Assembly: GCF_963662885.1 (NCBI RefSeq)
Contig: NZ_OY760059.1
Span: forward strand, 124,001 to 188,000
Length of the DNA stretch: 64,000 bases
Reading direction: 5' to 3'
Source: an uncultured Pseudodesulfovibrio sp.
GTDB lineage: Bacteria; Desulfobacterota; Desulfovibrionia; Desulfovibrionales; Desulfovibrionaceae
Shown: positions 40,057 to 50,036 of the stretch, in pieces
Position numbering within the stretch: position 1 is the stretch's first letter
How the letters are laid out: each line of letters starts with the position of its first letter
Notes under the pieces: generated by a model
Databases searched by the model: none
The model's input: the letters and a program-made list of their open reading frames with translations, nothing else
Told to the model about the DNA's origin: nothing
Program-made: the position numbers and the translations under genes

Positions 40057-40894
40057 GGCACTGGCACTCCTTGCTGAACAATTCCATTGATTCCTCTTCC
40101 TGTTGCTTGAACTGCCACAGCCGGGCCTTGAGTTCGGCGAAGTCCACCTTCTGGCCGTCGAATTCGGGGCCGTCCACGCAGGCGAACAGGGTCTTGCCGC
40201 CCACGGTGCAACGGCAGGCGCCGCACATGCCGATGCCGTCGACCATGATCGAGTTCAACGAAACGGTCGTCTTGGTGCCGAACGGCTTGGTCACGCGACA
40301 GACCGCTTCCATCATGGGAACCGGCCCGATGGCGACGACTTCGGCCACGTCATCCTCGGTCTCCAGGATGTCCTTCAGGACTTCGGTGACGAACCCCTTG
40401 TGCCCTTCGGAACCGTCGTCGGTGGCGATGCGCACTTCGGGGCAGAACGAAGAAAGTTCGGTGCAGAACAGGAGCAGGTTCTTGGACCGGGCCCCGATGA
40501 TGGCGATGACCCTATTGCCGGCCGCCACATGGCCCTTGGCGATATGGTGCATGGCGGCGATGCCGGTGCCGCCGCCCACGCAGACCACGGTGCCGGATTT
40601 CTCAATATGTGTGGGCTTGCCCAGCGGGCCGCAGACATCCACGAACTGATCGCCCTGCTTCAACTTGTTCATAGCGGCCGTGGTCTTGCCCACAACCAGG
40701 TATACGATGGAGATGGTCCCGTTTTCCGGGTCGCAATCGGCGATGGTCAAGGGAATGCGCTCGCCATGCTGACTCACTCTGAGCATGACGAAATTGCCGG
40801 GCTTGGCCTTTTTTGCGATCTGGGGCGCGTCGATGACCATCAGGGTGGTCTGCCCCGGAATCAGCTCCTCTTTTTGTAGAATCTTGTAACCCAT
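40043..40894 (-). CDS. nfnA: NfnA: ferredoxin-NADP reductase-like small subunit
   Basis: 283 residues of the PyrK/ferredoxin-NADP reductase type: FAD domain with GERIPLTIAD near residue 48, NAD(H) site VCVGGGTGIAAMHHIAKGH near 104, and a [2Fe-2S] cluster in CGACRCTVGGKTLFAC near 222. These match the small Nfn subunit (also called sulfide dehydrogenase beta). It is first in the operon and overlaps nfnB. In sulfate reducers Nfn balances NADPH, NADH and reduced ferredoxin. The ribosome site is AGAGAG; the 293 bases upstream hold the promoter but no clear boxes. Confidence 0.9.
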   Translation of the reverse strand: MGYKILQKEELIPGQTTLMVIDAPQIAKKAKPGNFVMLRVSQHGERIPLTIADCDPENGTISIVYLVVGKTTAAMNKLKQGDQFVDVCGPLGKPTHIEKSGTVVCVGGGTGIAAMHHIAKGHVAAGNRVIAIIGARSKNLLLFCTELSSFCPEVRIATDDGSEGHKGFVTEVLKDILETEDDVAEVVAIGPVPMMEAVCRVTKPFGTKTTVSLNSIMVDGIGMCGACRCTVGGKTLFACVDGPEFDGQKVDFAELKARLWQFKQQEEESMELFSKECQCHGGD

Positions 40895-41143
40895 GTGCTC
40901 TCTCTTGCGGTTAGAAAAAATCTTCCTTTGCGGTGACCCGAAAAATATACAGCGGCAGGGAACCTGCTAGTAGCGTCAAACCCCCGGGGTTGTCAAAATT
41001 GCGGTGAAAGATTATGGTCATATTCGACTGACCGATTTCGGATTTGCCAACTCCCACGGACGGGAGACGGAAAACCACGGGTCCCTCAGGATAGAGCGTG
41101 ACGCAAGTCACAGGGACGGCCGGGCTGCCTTATGCAATGCCAC

Positions 41144-41170
41144 GGCCTTTTTTTGTCGCAAAAAAAGGCC
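41144..41170. repeat. T-run/A-run hairpin similar to the 17-kb element edges
   Basis: GGCCTTTTTTT and AAAAAAAGGCC are perfect 11-base arms around GTCGC, 17 bases before the start of the next gene. It is close in form to the hairpin at 16999-17030. It could be a terminator for something upstream or a leader structure. Confidence 0.5.
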
Positions 41171-41187
41171 GGACATGGGAGACGGGC

Positions 41188-41604
41188 ATGAGGATATCCT
41201 CGCAGGCTGCCGAACAATACCGCAAGACGGATTCCCTGGACAAACGCCGGGTGGAACGCAAGGCGGTGCAACCCCAGGCCAGGACGACGACCACGTCGTT
41301 CGGCTTTCGCTTGGGCAAGTTCGGCATCGACTATCGCGAGGAAACCACGGTCCTCGACCCTTCCCTTTCCCGCTCGGTGCGCGAGGAGGCTCGCAAGGCC
41401 CGCGCTTTCAAGACCCAGGCCGAAGTGGAGGACCTGCGCGCCGAGGTCGGCGCGGACGGCGCCTCCTACCGCGAACGGCAGGCCCAGGGGACGGACGTGG
41501 ACAGACCCTCCGTCGTACAGGTCAAATCCGCCATGGCCGCCTACGCCAGGGCGCAGGCTCAGATTCTTCCGCCGCCCGGCAACATGCTGGCCGGCGTGGT
41601 CTAG
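41188..41604 (+). CDS. Conserved-looking hypothetical protein
   Basis: 138 residues, hydrophilic, without signal peptide or membrane segment. The central part FGFRLGKFGIDYREE near 42 is followed by a helical stretch rich in Arg, Ala and Glu, ending in IPPPGNMLAGVV-like tail (ILPPPGN). The C-terminal pattern is reminiscent of small flagellar or structural accessory proteins, but I do not recognise a family. ATG 41188 has GGGAG seven bases upstream, and a textbook terminator follows 8 bases after the stop, supporting a real single-gene unit. Confidence 0.7.
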   Translation: MRISSQAAEQYRKTDSLDKRRVERKAVQPQARTTTTSFGFRLGKFGIDYREETTVLDPSLSRSVREEARKARAFKTQAEVEDLRAEVGADGASYRERQAQGTDVDRPSVVQVKSAMAAYARAQAQILPPPGNMLAGVV

Positions 41605-41611
41605 AAAAGAC

Positions 41612-41642
41612 AAGGCCGCTCTCGAAAGAGCGGCCTTTTTTT
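41612..41642 (+). terminator. Intrinsic terminator
   Basis: AAGGCCGCTCT / AGAGCGGCCTT stem with CGAA loop (41612-41637) followed by T-rich sequence. It also serves the convergent MFS gene. Confidence 0.92.
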
Positions 41643-41660
41643 ATGGAACGAGATCTGTCC

Positions 41661-43094
41661 TCAGGCGTCCTTGCCGCCCTTGCCGGCGACCGCTTCCTTG
41701 CGCGTTTCCAGCCGCCCCTTGGCGGACATCAGCACGCCCAGCGCGCTGAACACGGTCAGGGCGATGAAGGCCAGCTTCATGGCCGTGATGAACACGCCCG
41801 CGTTGTCGTGGGTCAGGGCCACAGGCCCGATGATGACCGCGAACACGCCGCTGATGAAGACCAGGGAAACGGTCATGCCCGTTGTCCGCATGGCCGCGAC
41901 CACGGCCGAGGCCACGCCGTAGTTCTCGCGGTTCACAGCCCCCATGATGACGGCCATGTTGGCCGTGGCGAACATGGCCGACCCCGCGCCGCACAGGGCC
42001 AGGATAACGGCCGTGAACAGCAGGGACGGGGCCGCGCCCAGGAAGATGGCGGCGCCCAGGCCCACAGTGGCCACACCCATGCCGGCGGTGGCCACCAGAT
42101 GCGGCGACCAGCGCTCGCACCACTTGCCGCTGACCACGGAAAAAATAACCTGCATGACCGGCTGGACCATGAGGATGAACCCGGCCTCGCTGGCGGTCAT
42201 GCCCTGCGCTATCTGAAGGTACAGGGAGAGCAGGAACGTGATCCCATAGATGGCCGCGTAGCTGATGAACTGGGCGGCCGACCCCAGGGAGAATGCCGGG
42301 TTGCCGCTGAACAGGGCCAGACTGAGCAGCGGAGCCTTGGCCCGACCTTCCCAGAAGACGAAGCAGAGCAGGAAGAAGACGCCGCAGACAAGCATGATCA
42401 CGCCGCCCACGCCGTCCAGATGCGAGCCGCCCTGGGAGAGCAGGATCATGCCCAGCGCGATGAACAACGCGCCGCCGAAGTCGAAGCGCACGCCCTTGCT
42501 CAGCACCGGTTTGACCGGCAGCGTCTTCAGGGACAGAAACAGCCCGATGGCGCAGGGGATGGCCCCGCCGTAGAAGATCCAGCGCCAGCCGAAATGGGTG
42601 ACGATGATCCCGCCCAGCCACGGCCCAGCGGACAGGCCGAGGTAGACCCCGGCCCCGGCGATGCCCATGGCCCGGGCCCGGCCCGATCCGGGATAGAGAT
42701 CCGCGATGATGGCCAGGCCGGTGGAGACCATCATGGCCCCGCCGCCGCCCTGGAACACGCGCAGGACAATGAACTGATTGATGGTGTGGCAAACCGGCAG
42801 GATCACGCTCATGATCGTGAACAGGGCCATTCCCGCAGCGAACGTTGCGCCGCGCCCGATCTTGTCGGACAGACGGGTGACCGGAAACAGCAGCATGGCC
42901 ACGGCCGAGATGTATCCCGACTCGACCAGCCCGAGCTGTGAGGCGCTGGCCCCGAACTCCCGGCCCAGGGCGGGCACGGCCACGGCCACGGCCGACAGCA
43001 TGAAGACCAGGGCGAACTGGGAGACGGTTATGGTGTACAGACCGGCGGTCCGGTCATCGTGTGCGAATTGAAACATGTATGCGGAATTTCCCAT
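41661..43094 (-). CDS. MFS drug-efflux-type transporter, DHA2/EmrB-like
   Basis: 477 residues with about 14 hydrophobic segments. The MFS loop motif appears as RLSDKIGRGATFAAG near residue 75, and the antiporter motif C region as GAGVYLGLSAGPWLGG near 147. This layout matches proton-driven multidrug exporters such as EmrB/QacA; the substrate is unknown. ATG 43094 is used, with ATG 43076 equally possible since neither has a good ribosome site. It stands between a terminator and the PocR-type kinase gene, without an EmrA partner. Confidence 0.87.
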   Translation of the reverse strand: MGNSAYMFQFAHDDRTAGLYTITVSQFALVFMLSAVAVAVPALGREFGASASQLGLVESGYISAVAMLLFPVTRLSDKIGRGATFAAGMALFTIMSVILPVCHTINQFIVLRVFQGGGGAMMVSTGLAIIADLYPGSGRARAMGIAGAGVYLGLSAGPWLGGIIVTHFGWRWIFYGGAIPCAIGLFLSLKTLPVKPVLSKGVRFDFGGALFIALGMILLSQGGSHLDGVGGVIMLVCGVFFLLCFVFWEGRAKAPLLSLALFSGNPAFSLGSAAQFISYAAIYGITFLLSLYLQIAQGMTASEAGFILMVQPVMQVIFSVVSGKWCERWSPHLVATAGMGVATVGLGAAIFLGAAPSLLFTAVILALCGAGSAMFATANMAVIMGAVNRENYGVASAVVAAMRTTGMTVSLVFISGVFAVIIGPVALTHDNAGVFITAMKLAFIALTVFSALGVLMSAKGRLETRKEAVAGKGGKDA

Positions 43095-43217
43095 GGTTGC
43101 AGGGTGGTGGACGAAGCGGCGTCACGGGCTTGATGCCCTGCGGGCCGCCGGTGATCCATAGATAAACACCCCTTCGATTCGAAGCAAGCGCCGTGAACGG
43201 ACGGTAAACGGCCCCGG

Positions 43218-45035
43218 CTATTCTTCGGACGCGGGAATCTCGATGACGAAGGTCGCGCCCGGTCCGGGCCCGGACTCCGCACGCATGGTCCCGCCCAACT
43301 GCTCGGTGACGATGAAGTAGGACACGGACATGCCCAGCCCGGTGCCCACGCCCGCCGCCTTGGTGGTGAAGAACGGCTCGAAAACCCGACGGCGAACCTC
43401 TTCGGTCATGCCCGGCCCGTTGTCCTCGATCTCCACCCGAACGGTGTTTTCCTCGCGGTTGCATCGGAGAACGAAACGAGGCTCCCGTCCCGTCTCCTTC
43501 ATGGAGAAGGTCATGGCCTGGGCGCCGTTGTTCAGTATATTGAAAAAGACCTGCTCCAGTCTGCCCGCGTCGCAACGGACGAGAAAAGAACCGTCCCCGA
43601 ACTCCCGGTCAAAGACGATGTCCTTGAAATTGTAGCTGTGCTCCAGGTCGTGCCCGCTTTTGACCAACTCCACGGCCTTGTTCAGGATGACGGTCACGTC
43701 CTCGTTGCGGGCCGCGCCGTCGGTCTTGCGCGAAAATCCGAGCATGTTGGTGACCACCCGGCCCGCCCGCTCGCCCGATTCGATGACCGCGTCGAGCATG
43801 GAATTTACGCTCCGGGCGCGCACGTAGGCCATGACGCCGTCCAGATCCACGCCGCACTCCTGTGCCGTCCGGCGGTTGCGGGGAGACTCCTCCAGAAGCC
43901 GTTTGCGCAGCAACCGGGCATTGCCCAGGATGGCCGCAAGAGGATTGTTGATCTCGTGGGCCATGCCCGCGGCCAGCCCGCCCACGGAGACCATCTTCTC
44001 GGACTGGATCATCATCTCCTCGATACGCACCTTTTCGGTGATGTCGTCCACCCGGACCACTGCGCCCTGGACCCCGTTGGCCACCAATGGATAGATCGAC
44101 ACGTCGCGGTAGCGGCGCTCCCCGTCGACCTCGGCGGGTACCCGTTCGCGGATGGCCGGAGCCCCCCTGGCTATGGCAGAGGAGACCCTGCTCAGCTCCA
44201 TGCCCAGATCGGGCAGGACATCGGCCAGGAGTCTCCCCTTAACCTCGCCCTGGCCCATGCCGGTGGCCGCCTCTGCGCGCATGTTCCAGTGGGTGATGCG
44301 CCCCTCGACGTCCACGCCGACCAGCAGCGAAGGCATGGAGTCGATGATGTTGGAAAGATAGTTGCGCAGGGTGAGGACTTCCCTGTTCGTGGCCTGGATC
44401 TCCCTGATATGGTCGCCCAGCATGAGGTTCTGGTAGGCGATCCAGGACATCTGGTTGGCCAGCAGGAACAGGGCTCGGCCGACCTCCTTGAAGCGGTCCA
44501 GCGACATGACCGGGACCTCTTCGAAGGCGCGGACGAACTCCACCTCGTCGGCCCCGATCTCCCGGGCGTAGGCCAGGGTGGCCTCCTTGTCGACGTGTTC
44601 GTTGCGCACCTGGCCGACAAACCAACTGGCGATATGGCGTCCGTCCACGGAGATGGACGCCCCTCCGTCCCACAGGCCGCTGCTCAGGCACGGCTGGATG
44701 GTCGCTCCCCGGGGATTGAACCGCCCCAGCAGCGTGTCGGACTGTCGGCAGTTGCACCGCCCCTTTTCGGTCTTGCGGATGATGTCATTGCAAAGCCTGG
44801 TGAAATTGCTCGGCCTGGTGATGGGCTCCCCATCGGGCGTTGTAATCAGGGAGGCCACGCCTGCGGCCGAGGAAAAGGCGTCCTGGATGGCCTGTATCTC
44901 GTCCAGGTCGAAGAGATCCAGGAAACCGACCTCCACGGAGGACTCCCCCCCGCCCAGAGCGGACAGTTCGCTCTCGGCTCGGGACAGTTCACGGCGAAGT
45001 TCGGCCACCTTCCGCTCAAGCTCTACCCTGTTCAA
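43218..45035 (-). CDS. PocR-PAS histidine kinase (soluble)
   Basis: 605 residues: coiled N-terminus (1-27), PocR ligand-binding domain (about 40-210) with CNCRQSD and RHIASWFVGQ, PAS (about 230-345), HisKA with GMAHEINNPLAAILGNARLL near 370, and HATPase_c with NILNNGAQAM, DNGPGMTEE and GTGLGMSVSY. No membrane segment, so it likely senses a cytoplasmic small molecule; PocR domains bind hydrocarbon-type ligands such as propanediol. The start is TTG 45035 with AGGAGGG four bases upstream. No response regulator is adjacent. It is divergent from recQ across 120 bases. Confidence 0.9.
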   Translation of the reverse strand: MNRVELERKVAELRRELSRAESELSALGGGESSVEVGFLDLFDLDEIQAIQDAFSSAAGVASLITTPDGEPITRPSNFTRLCNDIIRKTEKGRCNCRQSDTLLGRFNPRGATIQPCLSSGLWDGGASISVDGRHIASWFVGQVRNEHVDKEATLAYAREIGADEVEFVRAFEEVPVMSLDRFKEVGRALFLLANQMSWIAYQNLMLGDHIREIQATNREVLTLRNYLSNIIDSMPSLLVGVDVEGRITHWNMRAEAATGMGQGEVKGRLLADVLPDLGMELSRVSSAIARGAPAIRERVPAEVDGERRYRDVSIYPLVANGVQGAVVRVDDITEKVRIEEMMIQSEKMVSVGGLAAGMAHEINNPLAAILGNARLLRKRLLEESPRNRRTAQECGVDLDGVMAYVRARSVNSMLDAVIESGERAGRVVTNMLGFSRKTDGAARNEDVTVILNKAVELVKSGHDLEHSYNFKDIVFDREFGDGSFLVRCDAGRLEQVFFNILNNGAQAMTFSMKETGREPRFVLRCNREENTVRVEIEDNGPGMTEEVRRRVFEPFFTTKAAGVGTGLGMSVSYFIVTEQLGGTMRAESGPGPGATFVIEIPASEE

Positions 45036-45155
45036 GATTCCCTCCTAAAAGTCGGACCTCTATGACAGTTTGTCCTCCAAATCCATGCCCAAGTCAAATC
45101 CCGGGCGCGGCAAGAGCATTGCCAACCCACTCCCTTTGCCCTAGGCTGGCTCCCC

Positions 45156-47372
45156 ATGTCCGGCTCAGGCGCGACACCGCGCGAAATTCTCTCCTCGGTC
45201 TTCGGCTATCCCGAATTCATCGGCTTGCAGGAATCGATCATCGACCACGTTATGGGCGGGGGCGATTCGCTCGTGCTCATGCCCACGGGCGGCGGCAAAT
45301 CCCTGTGCTACCAGATCCCGGCCATTCTCCGGCCCGGCGTGGGCGTCTGCGTCTCCCCGCTCATCGCGCTCATGCAGGATCAGGTGCAGGGGCTGACCCA
45401 GATGGGCGTGCGCGCCGCCTGCCTGAACTCGGCCATGGACCCGCGCACGGCCTACGACATCGAGCAAATGGCCCTGAACGGTCAGCTCGATCTGCTCTAC
45501 GTGGCTCCGGAGCGACTCTGCCGCCCCGGCTTTCTGGATATGCTCGCCCGCTGCAACCCGGCCCTGTTCGCCATAGACGAAGCCCACTGCGTCTCCCAGT
45601 GGGGCCATGACTTCCGGCCGGAGTACACCCAGCTCTCGATCATCCGCGAGCGCTTCCCGGACGTGCCGCGCCTGGCCCTGACCGCCACTGCGGACGAGCC
45701 CACCCAGGCGGACATCGTCAAGAACCTGCATCTGGAAAGCGCGCGGGTCTTCGCCACCGGATTCGACAGGCCGAACATTACCTATACAGTAGTGCCCAAG
45801 AAGAATCCCACGAGCATGTTGAAGCGGTTCATCGACGAGAACCACCCGAACGATGCGGGTATCGTCTACCGGCTGAGCCGCAAGAAGGTTGAACAGACCG
45901 CCGAATTTCTGCGCAAGAACGGATACAACGCCCTGCCCTATCACGCCGGATTGTCCGCCGGGGAACGGTGCGGGAACCAGGAACGGTTCATGCGCGAGGA
46001 AGGGGTGATCATGGTCGCCACCGTGGCCTTCGGCATGGGCGTGGACAAACCGAACGTACGTTTCGTCTGCCACCTGGAACCGCCCAAGTCCCTGGAGGCC
46101 TATCATCAGGAGACGGGACGCGCCGGACGCGACGGACTGCCCGCCTCGGCCTGGATGTGCTACGGCATGCAGGACATCGCCATCCTGCGCTCCATGATCG
46201 ACTCGGGCGAGGCCGTGGAGTCGCGCAAACGCATCGAGCACGCCAAGCTCGGCTCGCTGTTCGCCTTTCTGGAGACCGCGTCCTGCCGCCGTCAGGCCCT
46301 GCTGGCCTACTTCGGCGAACACATCGAGCCGTGCGGCAACTGCGACAACTGCCTGAATCCGGTGGATACTTACGACGGCTCGGTCATCGCCCAGAAGGCG
46401 CTGTCCAACATCTTCCGCACCGAGCAACGCTTCGGCGTCAACCACCTGGCAGGAGTCCTGACCGGGGCGAGCACGGACCAGATCGCCCGCTTCAACCACG
46501 ACCGGGTGTCCACCTACGGCATCGGCAAGGACATGACCCAGGACGAATGGAAGTCGGTCTACCGCCAGCTTCTGGCCGCCGGGATGTGCTCGGTGGACCT
46601 GGAACGGTTCAACGCCCTGACCCTGAACGAGCGTTCCTGGCCTGTTCTCAAGGGCGAGAGGCCGGTGCGCCTGCGCAAGGACCCGGCCCTGCCCAAACGC
46701 GACAAAAAGAAGAAACGGCGCGCCCCGGCCCTGGCCGAAGACATTCTGACGAACTGGGAGGCCGAGGCGCTGTTCGAACGGCTGCGCGACCTGCGCCTGT
46801 CACTGGCCGAAAAACAGTCCGTGCCGCCCTATGCCATCTTCGCGGACAAGACCCTGCTCGAGTTCGTGCGCTTCCGACCGCGCGATCTGGAGGAGTTCGC
46901 CTGCATGAGCGGGGTGGGCGCGAGCAAGCTGGAGCGGTTCGGCGAAACCTTTCTCGAGAGCCTGAGGGCTCACGAGGAGGAGCACCCCCGTCCGGACAAT
47001 ATCCCGGAAATCCCGGAAGAGCTGCGTGAAGCCAAGAAGCGGGAGGCCGACGCCAAGCCGGACTTCACGGCTACGGCCCAATCCACACTGGATCTCTTCC
47101 TGGAGCTCGGCGACGTGGACGGTGTGGCCGAAGCGCGAGGCCTCAAGCCCTCGTCCATCTGGCGGCATCTCATCCTGGCGGTGAACATGGGGAAGGTGGA
47201 CTACCACAAGGTCGCCAATCTGCCGGAGCAGGAACTGGAGACGGTGGAAAACGCCCTGCGCGAATACCGCTCCAAGGGCGTCACCGCCATGACCCCGGTC
47301 TACGAGGCGCTGGGCAAAACATACCCCTACGATCTGATCCGTCTGGTAGCCGCCGGGCTGGACCGCGCCTAG
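45156..47372 (+). CDS. recQ: ATP-dependent DNA helicase RecQ
   Basis: 3'-5' DNA helicase in recombination and replication restart. The 738 residues include Walker A MPTGGGKSLCYQ near 42, box II DEAHCVSQWGHDFRPEY near 138, motif VI QETGRAGRDG near 318, RQC zinc cysteines (CR near 378, CGNCDNC near 396), and an HRDC domain around 545-620 (FADKTLLEFVRFRP). A C-terminal extension (about 640-738) resembles the helix-turn-helix tail of RecQ proteins that carry one. Length is above E. coli RecQ (about 610) because of this tail. The start has no strong ribosome site. Confidence 0.95.
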   Translation: MSGSGATPREILSSVFGYPEFIGLQESIIDHVMGGGDSLVLMPTGGGKSLCYQIPAILRPGVGVCVSPLIALMQDQVQGLTQMGVRAACLNSAMDPRTAYDIEQMALNGQLDLLYVAPERLCRPGFLDMLARCNPALFAIDEAHCVSQWGHDFRPEYTQLSIIRERFPDVPRLALTATADEPTQADIVKNLHLESARVFATGFDRPNITYTVVPKKNPTSMLKRFIDENHPNDAGIVYRLSRKKVEQTAEFLRKNGYNALPYHAGLSAGERCGNQERFMREEGVIMVATVAFGMGVDKPNVRFVCHLEPPKSLEAYHQETGRAGRDGLPASAWMCYGMQDIAILRSMIDSGEAVESRKRIEHAKLGSLFAFLETASCRRQALLAYFGEHIEPCGNCDNCLNPVDTYDGSVIAQKALSNIFRTEQRFGVNHLAGVLTGASTDQIARFNHDRVSTYGIGKDMTQDEWKSVYRQLLAAGMCSVDLERFNALTLNERSWPVLKGERPVRLRKDPALPKRDKKKKRRAPALAEDILTNWEAEALFERLRDLRLSLAEKQSVPPYAIFADKTLLEFVRFRPRDLEEFACMSGVGASKLERFGETFLESLRAHEEEHPRPDNIPEIPEELREAKKREADAKPDFTATAQSTLDLFLELGDVDGVAEARGLKPSSIWRHLILAVNMGKVDYHKVANLPEQELETVENALREYRSKGVTAMTPVYEALGKTYPYDLIRLVAAGLDRA

Positions 47373-47499
47373 CACCGTTCCGGTCCGCTGTCCTGCGACG
47401 GCTGCGGGAACCTTCCGCCGCCTCAGTATTTTCACTCAGGCAAAGATACCTTCCCCCCCCTTGCCAAAGCGGCATCAAGTGGCCATATTGGAACCACAA

Positions 47500-47516
47500 T
47501 TGAAAAGGATTCTCAA
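47500..47516. promoter_or_regulatory. Palindrome overlapping the copA ribosome site
   Basis: TTGAAAAGGATTCTCAA, whose right half ATTCTCAA is mirrored imperfectly by TTGAAAA. It overlaps the ribosome-binding AAGGA. It could bind a repressor of the Fur type or be fortuitous. Confidence 0.2.
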
Positions 47517-47517
47517 T

Positions 47518-50013
47518 ATGAAGAAAGTTACGGCTCAGGTTAAGGGAATGCACTGCGCGTCCTGTTCGGCGCGCATCGAAAAGGTGGTCGGCAACATGGA
47601 CGGCGTGGATGAGGTGTCCGTGAATCTGGCCGCCGAAACCATGGCCCTGTCCTTTGATCCGGACGTTCTGTCCACCGACGAAGTGGGCAACAGGATAAAA
47701 GGCCTCGGGTTCGAGGCCGAGTTCCAGGAGCCGCAGGAGCCCATGGAGGGCGGCCTGAGCGCGATGGATCTGGACATCGGCGGCATGCACTGCGCGGCCT
47801 GCTCGTCACGCATCGAGCGCGTGGTCGGCAAGCTGAACGGCGTGGACTCGGCCGCGGTCAATCTGGCTGCCGAAACCGGCAAATTCGTTTTCGACCCCTC
47901 CCTGGTTTCACGCCGCGAGATCCGCGACGCCATCAAGAACGCGGGCTTCACCTCCGAGGTGCGCTCCGAAGAGGGTGACCTCTTCGAAAAACGCCGCAAG
48001 GAAGCCGAAGACCGGCTCACGGCGCAGAAACGCGCGCTCATCCCGGCCTTCTGCTTCGCCCTGCCCCTGCTCATCCTGTCCATGGGCCATATGTGGGGCA
48101 TGCCCCTGCCCGCCTTTCTCGACCCGGCGCACTCCCCGGCGACCTTTGCCCTGGTCCAGCTGCTGCTGACCCTGCCCGTTGTCTGGTCGGGCCGTAATTT
48201 CTACCTCCACGGCGTGCCCGCGCTCTTGCGCGGCGGCCCGGACATGGACTCCCTGGTGGCCATGGGAACGGGCGCGGCCTTCCTCTATTCCCTGTGGAAC
48301 ACCCTGGCCCTACTCTTCGGCCTGGGCGACCCGCACGTCCTGGCCATGGACCTCTACTACGAGTCCGCCGCAGTGCTCATCGCCATGATCTCGCTGGGCA
48401 AGTATTTCGAGGCCCGCAGCAAGCTCAAAACCTCGGACGCCATCCAGTCGCTCCTGCAGCTCGCGCCAGACACGGCCACCCTGCTCAAGGACGGTGAACA
48501 GCTACCCATCGCCGTGACCGAAGTGGAACCGGGCGACCTGCTGCTGATCAAGCCCGGCGAGCGCATCCCGGTGGACGGCACCGTGACCGACGGCCGTTCC
48601 TCTGTGGACGAATCCATGCTCACCGGCGAACCCATGCCCGTGGGCAAGCAATCCGGTGACCCGGTGGCGGGCGGCACCCTGAACACCTCGGGCGCGCTGA
48701 CCATGCGCGCCGACCGCGTGGGCAACGATACCATGCTGGCCCGGATCGTCCGGCTCGTGCAGGACGCTCAGGGGTCCAAGGCTCCCATCGCCAACCTTGC
48801 CGATCGCATCAGCTTCTATTTCGTGCCCGCGGTCATGCTCACCGCGCTGATCGCCGGGCTGGCCTGGTACTTCATCGGTCAGGCGGGCTTCCCCTTTTCC
48901 TTACGCATTTTCGTGGCCGTCATGGTCATCGCCTGCCCCTGCGCCATGGGGCTGGCCACTCCTGTATCCATCATGGTTTCGGCCGGACGCGGCGCGCAGC
49001 TGGGCGTGCTGATCAAGTCAGGACGGGCTCTGCAGGAAGCGGGCAGCCTGGACACCGTGGTCTTCGACAAGACCGGCACCCTGACCCACGGACGGCCCGA
49101 GGTGGCTGCCGTGAACATGGTCCGGGGAACCATGGCCCAGACCGAGGCGATCTATCTGGCCGCCTCGGCCGAGAGCCAAAGCGAACACCCCCTGGCCCAG
49201 GCCATCGTCCGCCACGCCAAGGAAAAGAACCTCGACTTCCCCGCACCCGACGAGTTCGAAGCCATCCTGGGCAAGGGTATCAAGGCCAAGGTGGGCTACC
49301 GCGAGGTCATGATCGGCAACTGGGCGTTCATGCAGGAACACGGACTCGGTTTCGGCGACGACGGTTTTGCCGAGGAAGCCGTGGGGCATTATGAAAAGCA
49401 GGGCGCGACCGTGGTCTACTTCGCCTCGGACAACAAGCTTAACGCCCTGTTCGCCATCGCCGACGAGATGCGCGAGGAGACCCCGGAAGTGGTCGCCGCC
49501 CTGAAGAAGGCCGGGCTGACCCCGGTCATGCTCACCGGCGACAACGAGACCAACGCCCGGGTCGTGGCCGGACGGGCGGGCATCGACGAAGTCATCGCCG
49601 GCGTGCTGCCCGACCGCAAGGCAGAGGAAGTGGACCGGCTTCAGCTCGAGGGCCGCAAGGTGGCCATGGTCGGCGACGGCATCAACGACGCCCCGGCCCT
49701 GGCCAAGGCGGACATCGGCATCGCCATGGGCTCCGGCATCGACGTGGCCGTGGAATCCGGCGACGTGGTCCTGATGCACTCGGACCTGCACGCCATCCTG
49801 ACCGCCCTGAACCTGTCCCGGGCGACCCTGCGCAACATCAAGCAGAACCTGTTCTGGGCGTTCGCCTTCAACGTCATCGGCATCCCGGTGGCCGCGGGCG
49901 TACTGCATATCTTCGGCGGCCCCACACTGAACCCGATGATCGCGGGAACGGCCATGGCCATGAGTTCGGTGACCGTGGTCTCCAACGCGCTCAGGTTGCG
50001 ATTTTTCAGATAA
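47518..50013 (+). CDS. copA: Copper-exporting P1B-type ATPase CopA
   Basis: ATP-driven Cu(I) exporter in the inner membrane. The 831 residues have two N-terminal metal-binding domains (GMHCASC near 10, GMHCAAC near 91), eight predicted membrane helices, the actuator TGEP near 373, the membrane metal site CPC in IACPCAMGLATPV near 480, the phosphorylated Asp in DKTGTLTHG near 520, TGDN near 680, and GDGINDAPALAKAD near 720. The C-terminal AMAMSS motif completes the P1B-1 set. ATG 47518 has AAGGA nine bases upstream. A CopZ-like chaperone gene lies downstream, beyond an AT-rich intervening gene. Confidence 0.96.
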   Translation: MKKVTAQVKGMHCASCSARIEKVVGNMDGVDEVSVNLAAETMALSFDPDVLSTDEVGNRIKGLGFEAEFQEPQEPMEGGLSAMDLDIGGMHCAACSSRIERVVGKLNGVDSAAVNLAAETGKFVFDPSLVSRREIRDAIKNAGFTSEVRSEEGDLFEKRRKEAEDRLTAQKRALIPAFCFALPLLILSMGHMWGMPLPAFLDPAHSPATFALVQLLLTLPVVWSGRNFYLHGVPALLRGGPDMDSLVAMGTGAAFLYSLWNTLALLFGLGDPHVLAMDLYYESAAVLIAMISLGKYFEARSKLKTSDAIQSLLQLAPDTATLLKDGEQLPIAVTEVEPGDLLLIKPGERIPVDGTVTDGRSSVDESMLTGEPMPVGKQSGDPVAGGTLNTSGALTMRADRVGNDTMLARIVRLVQDAQGSKAPIANLADRISFYFVPAVMLTALIAGLAWYFIGQAGFPFSLRIFVAVMVIACPCAMGLATPVSIMVSAGRGAQLGVLIKSGRALQEAGSLDTVVFDKTGTLTHGRPEVAAVNMVRGTMAQTEAIYLAASAESQSEHPLAQAIVRHAKEKNLDFPAPDEFEAILGKGIKAKVGYREVMIGNWAFMQEHGLGFGDDGFAEEAVGHYEKQGATVVYFASDNKLNALFAIADEMREETPEVVAALKKAGLTPVMLTGDNETNARVVAGRAGIDEVIAGVLPDRKAEEVDRLQLEGRKVAMVGDGINDAPALAKADIGIAMGSGIDVAVESGDVVLMHSDLHAILTALNLSRATLRNIKQNLFWAFAFNVIGIPVAAGVLHIFGGPTLNPMIAGTAMAMSSVTVVSNALRLRFFR

Positions 50014-50036
50014 TTACTACTTTGGCAGAGTTAAAT

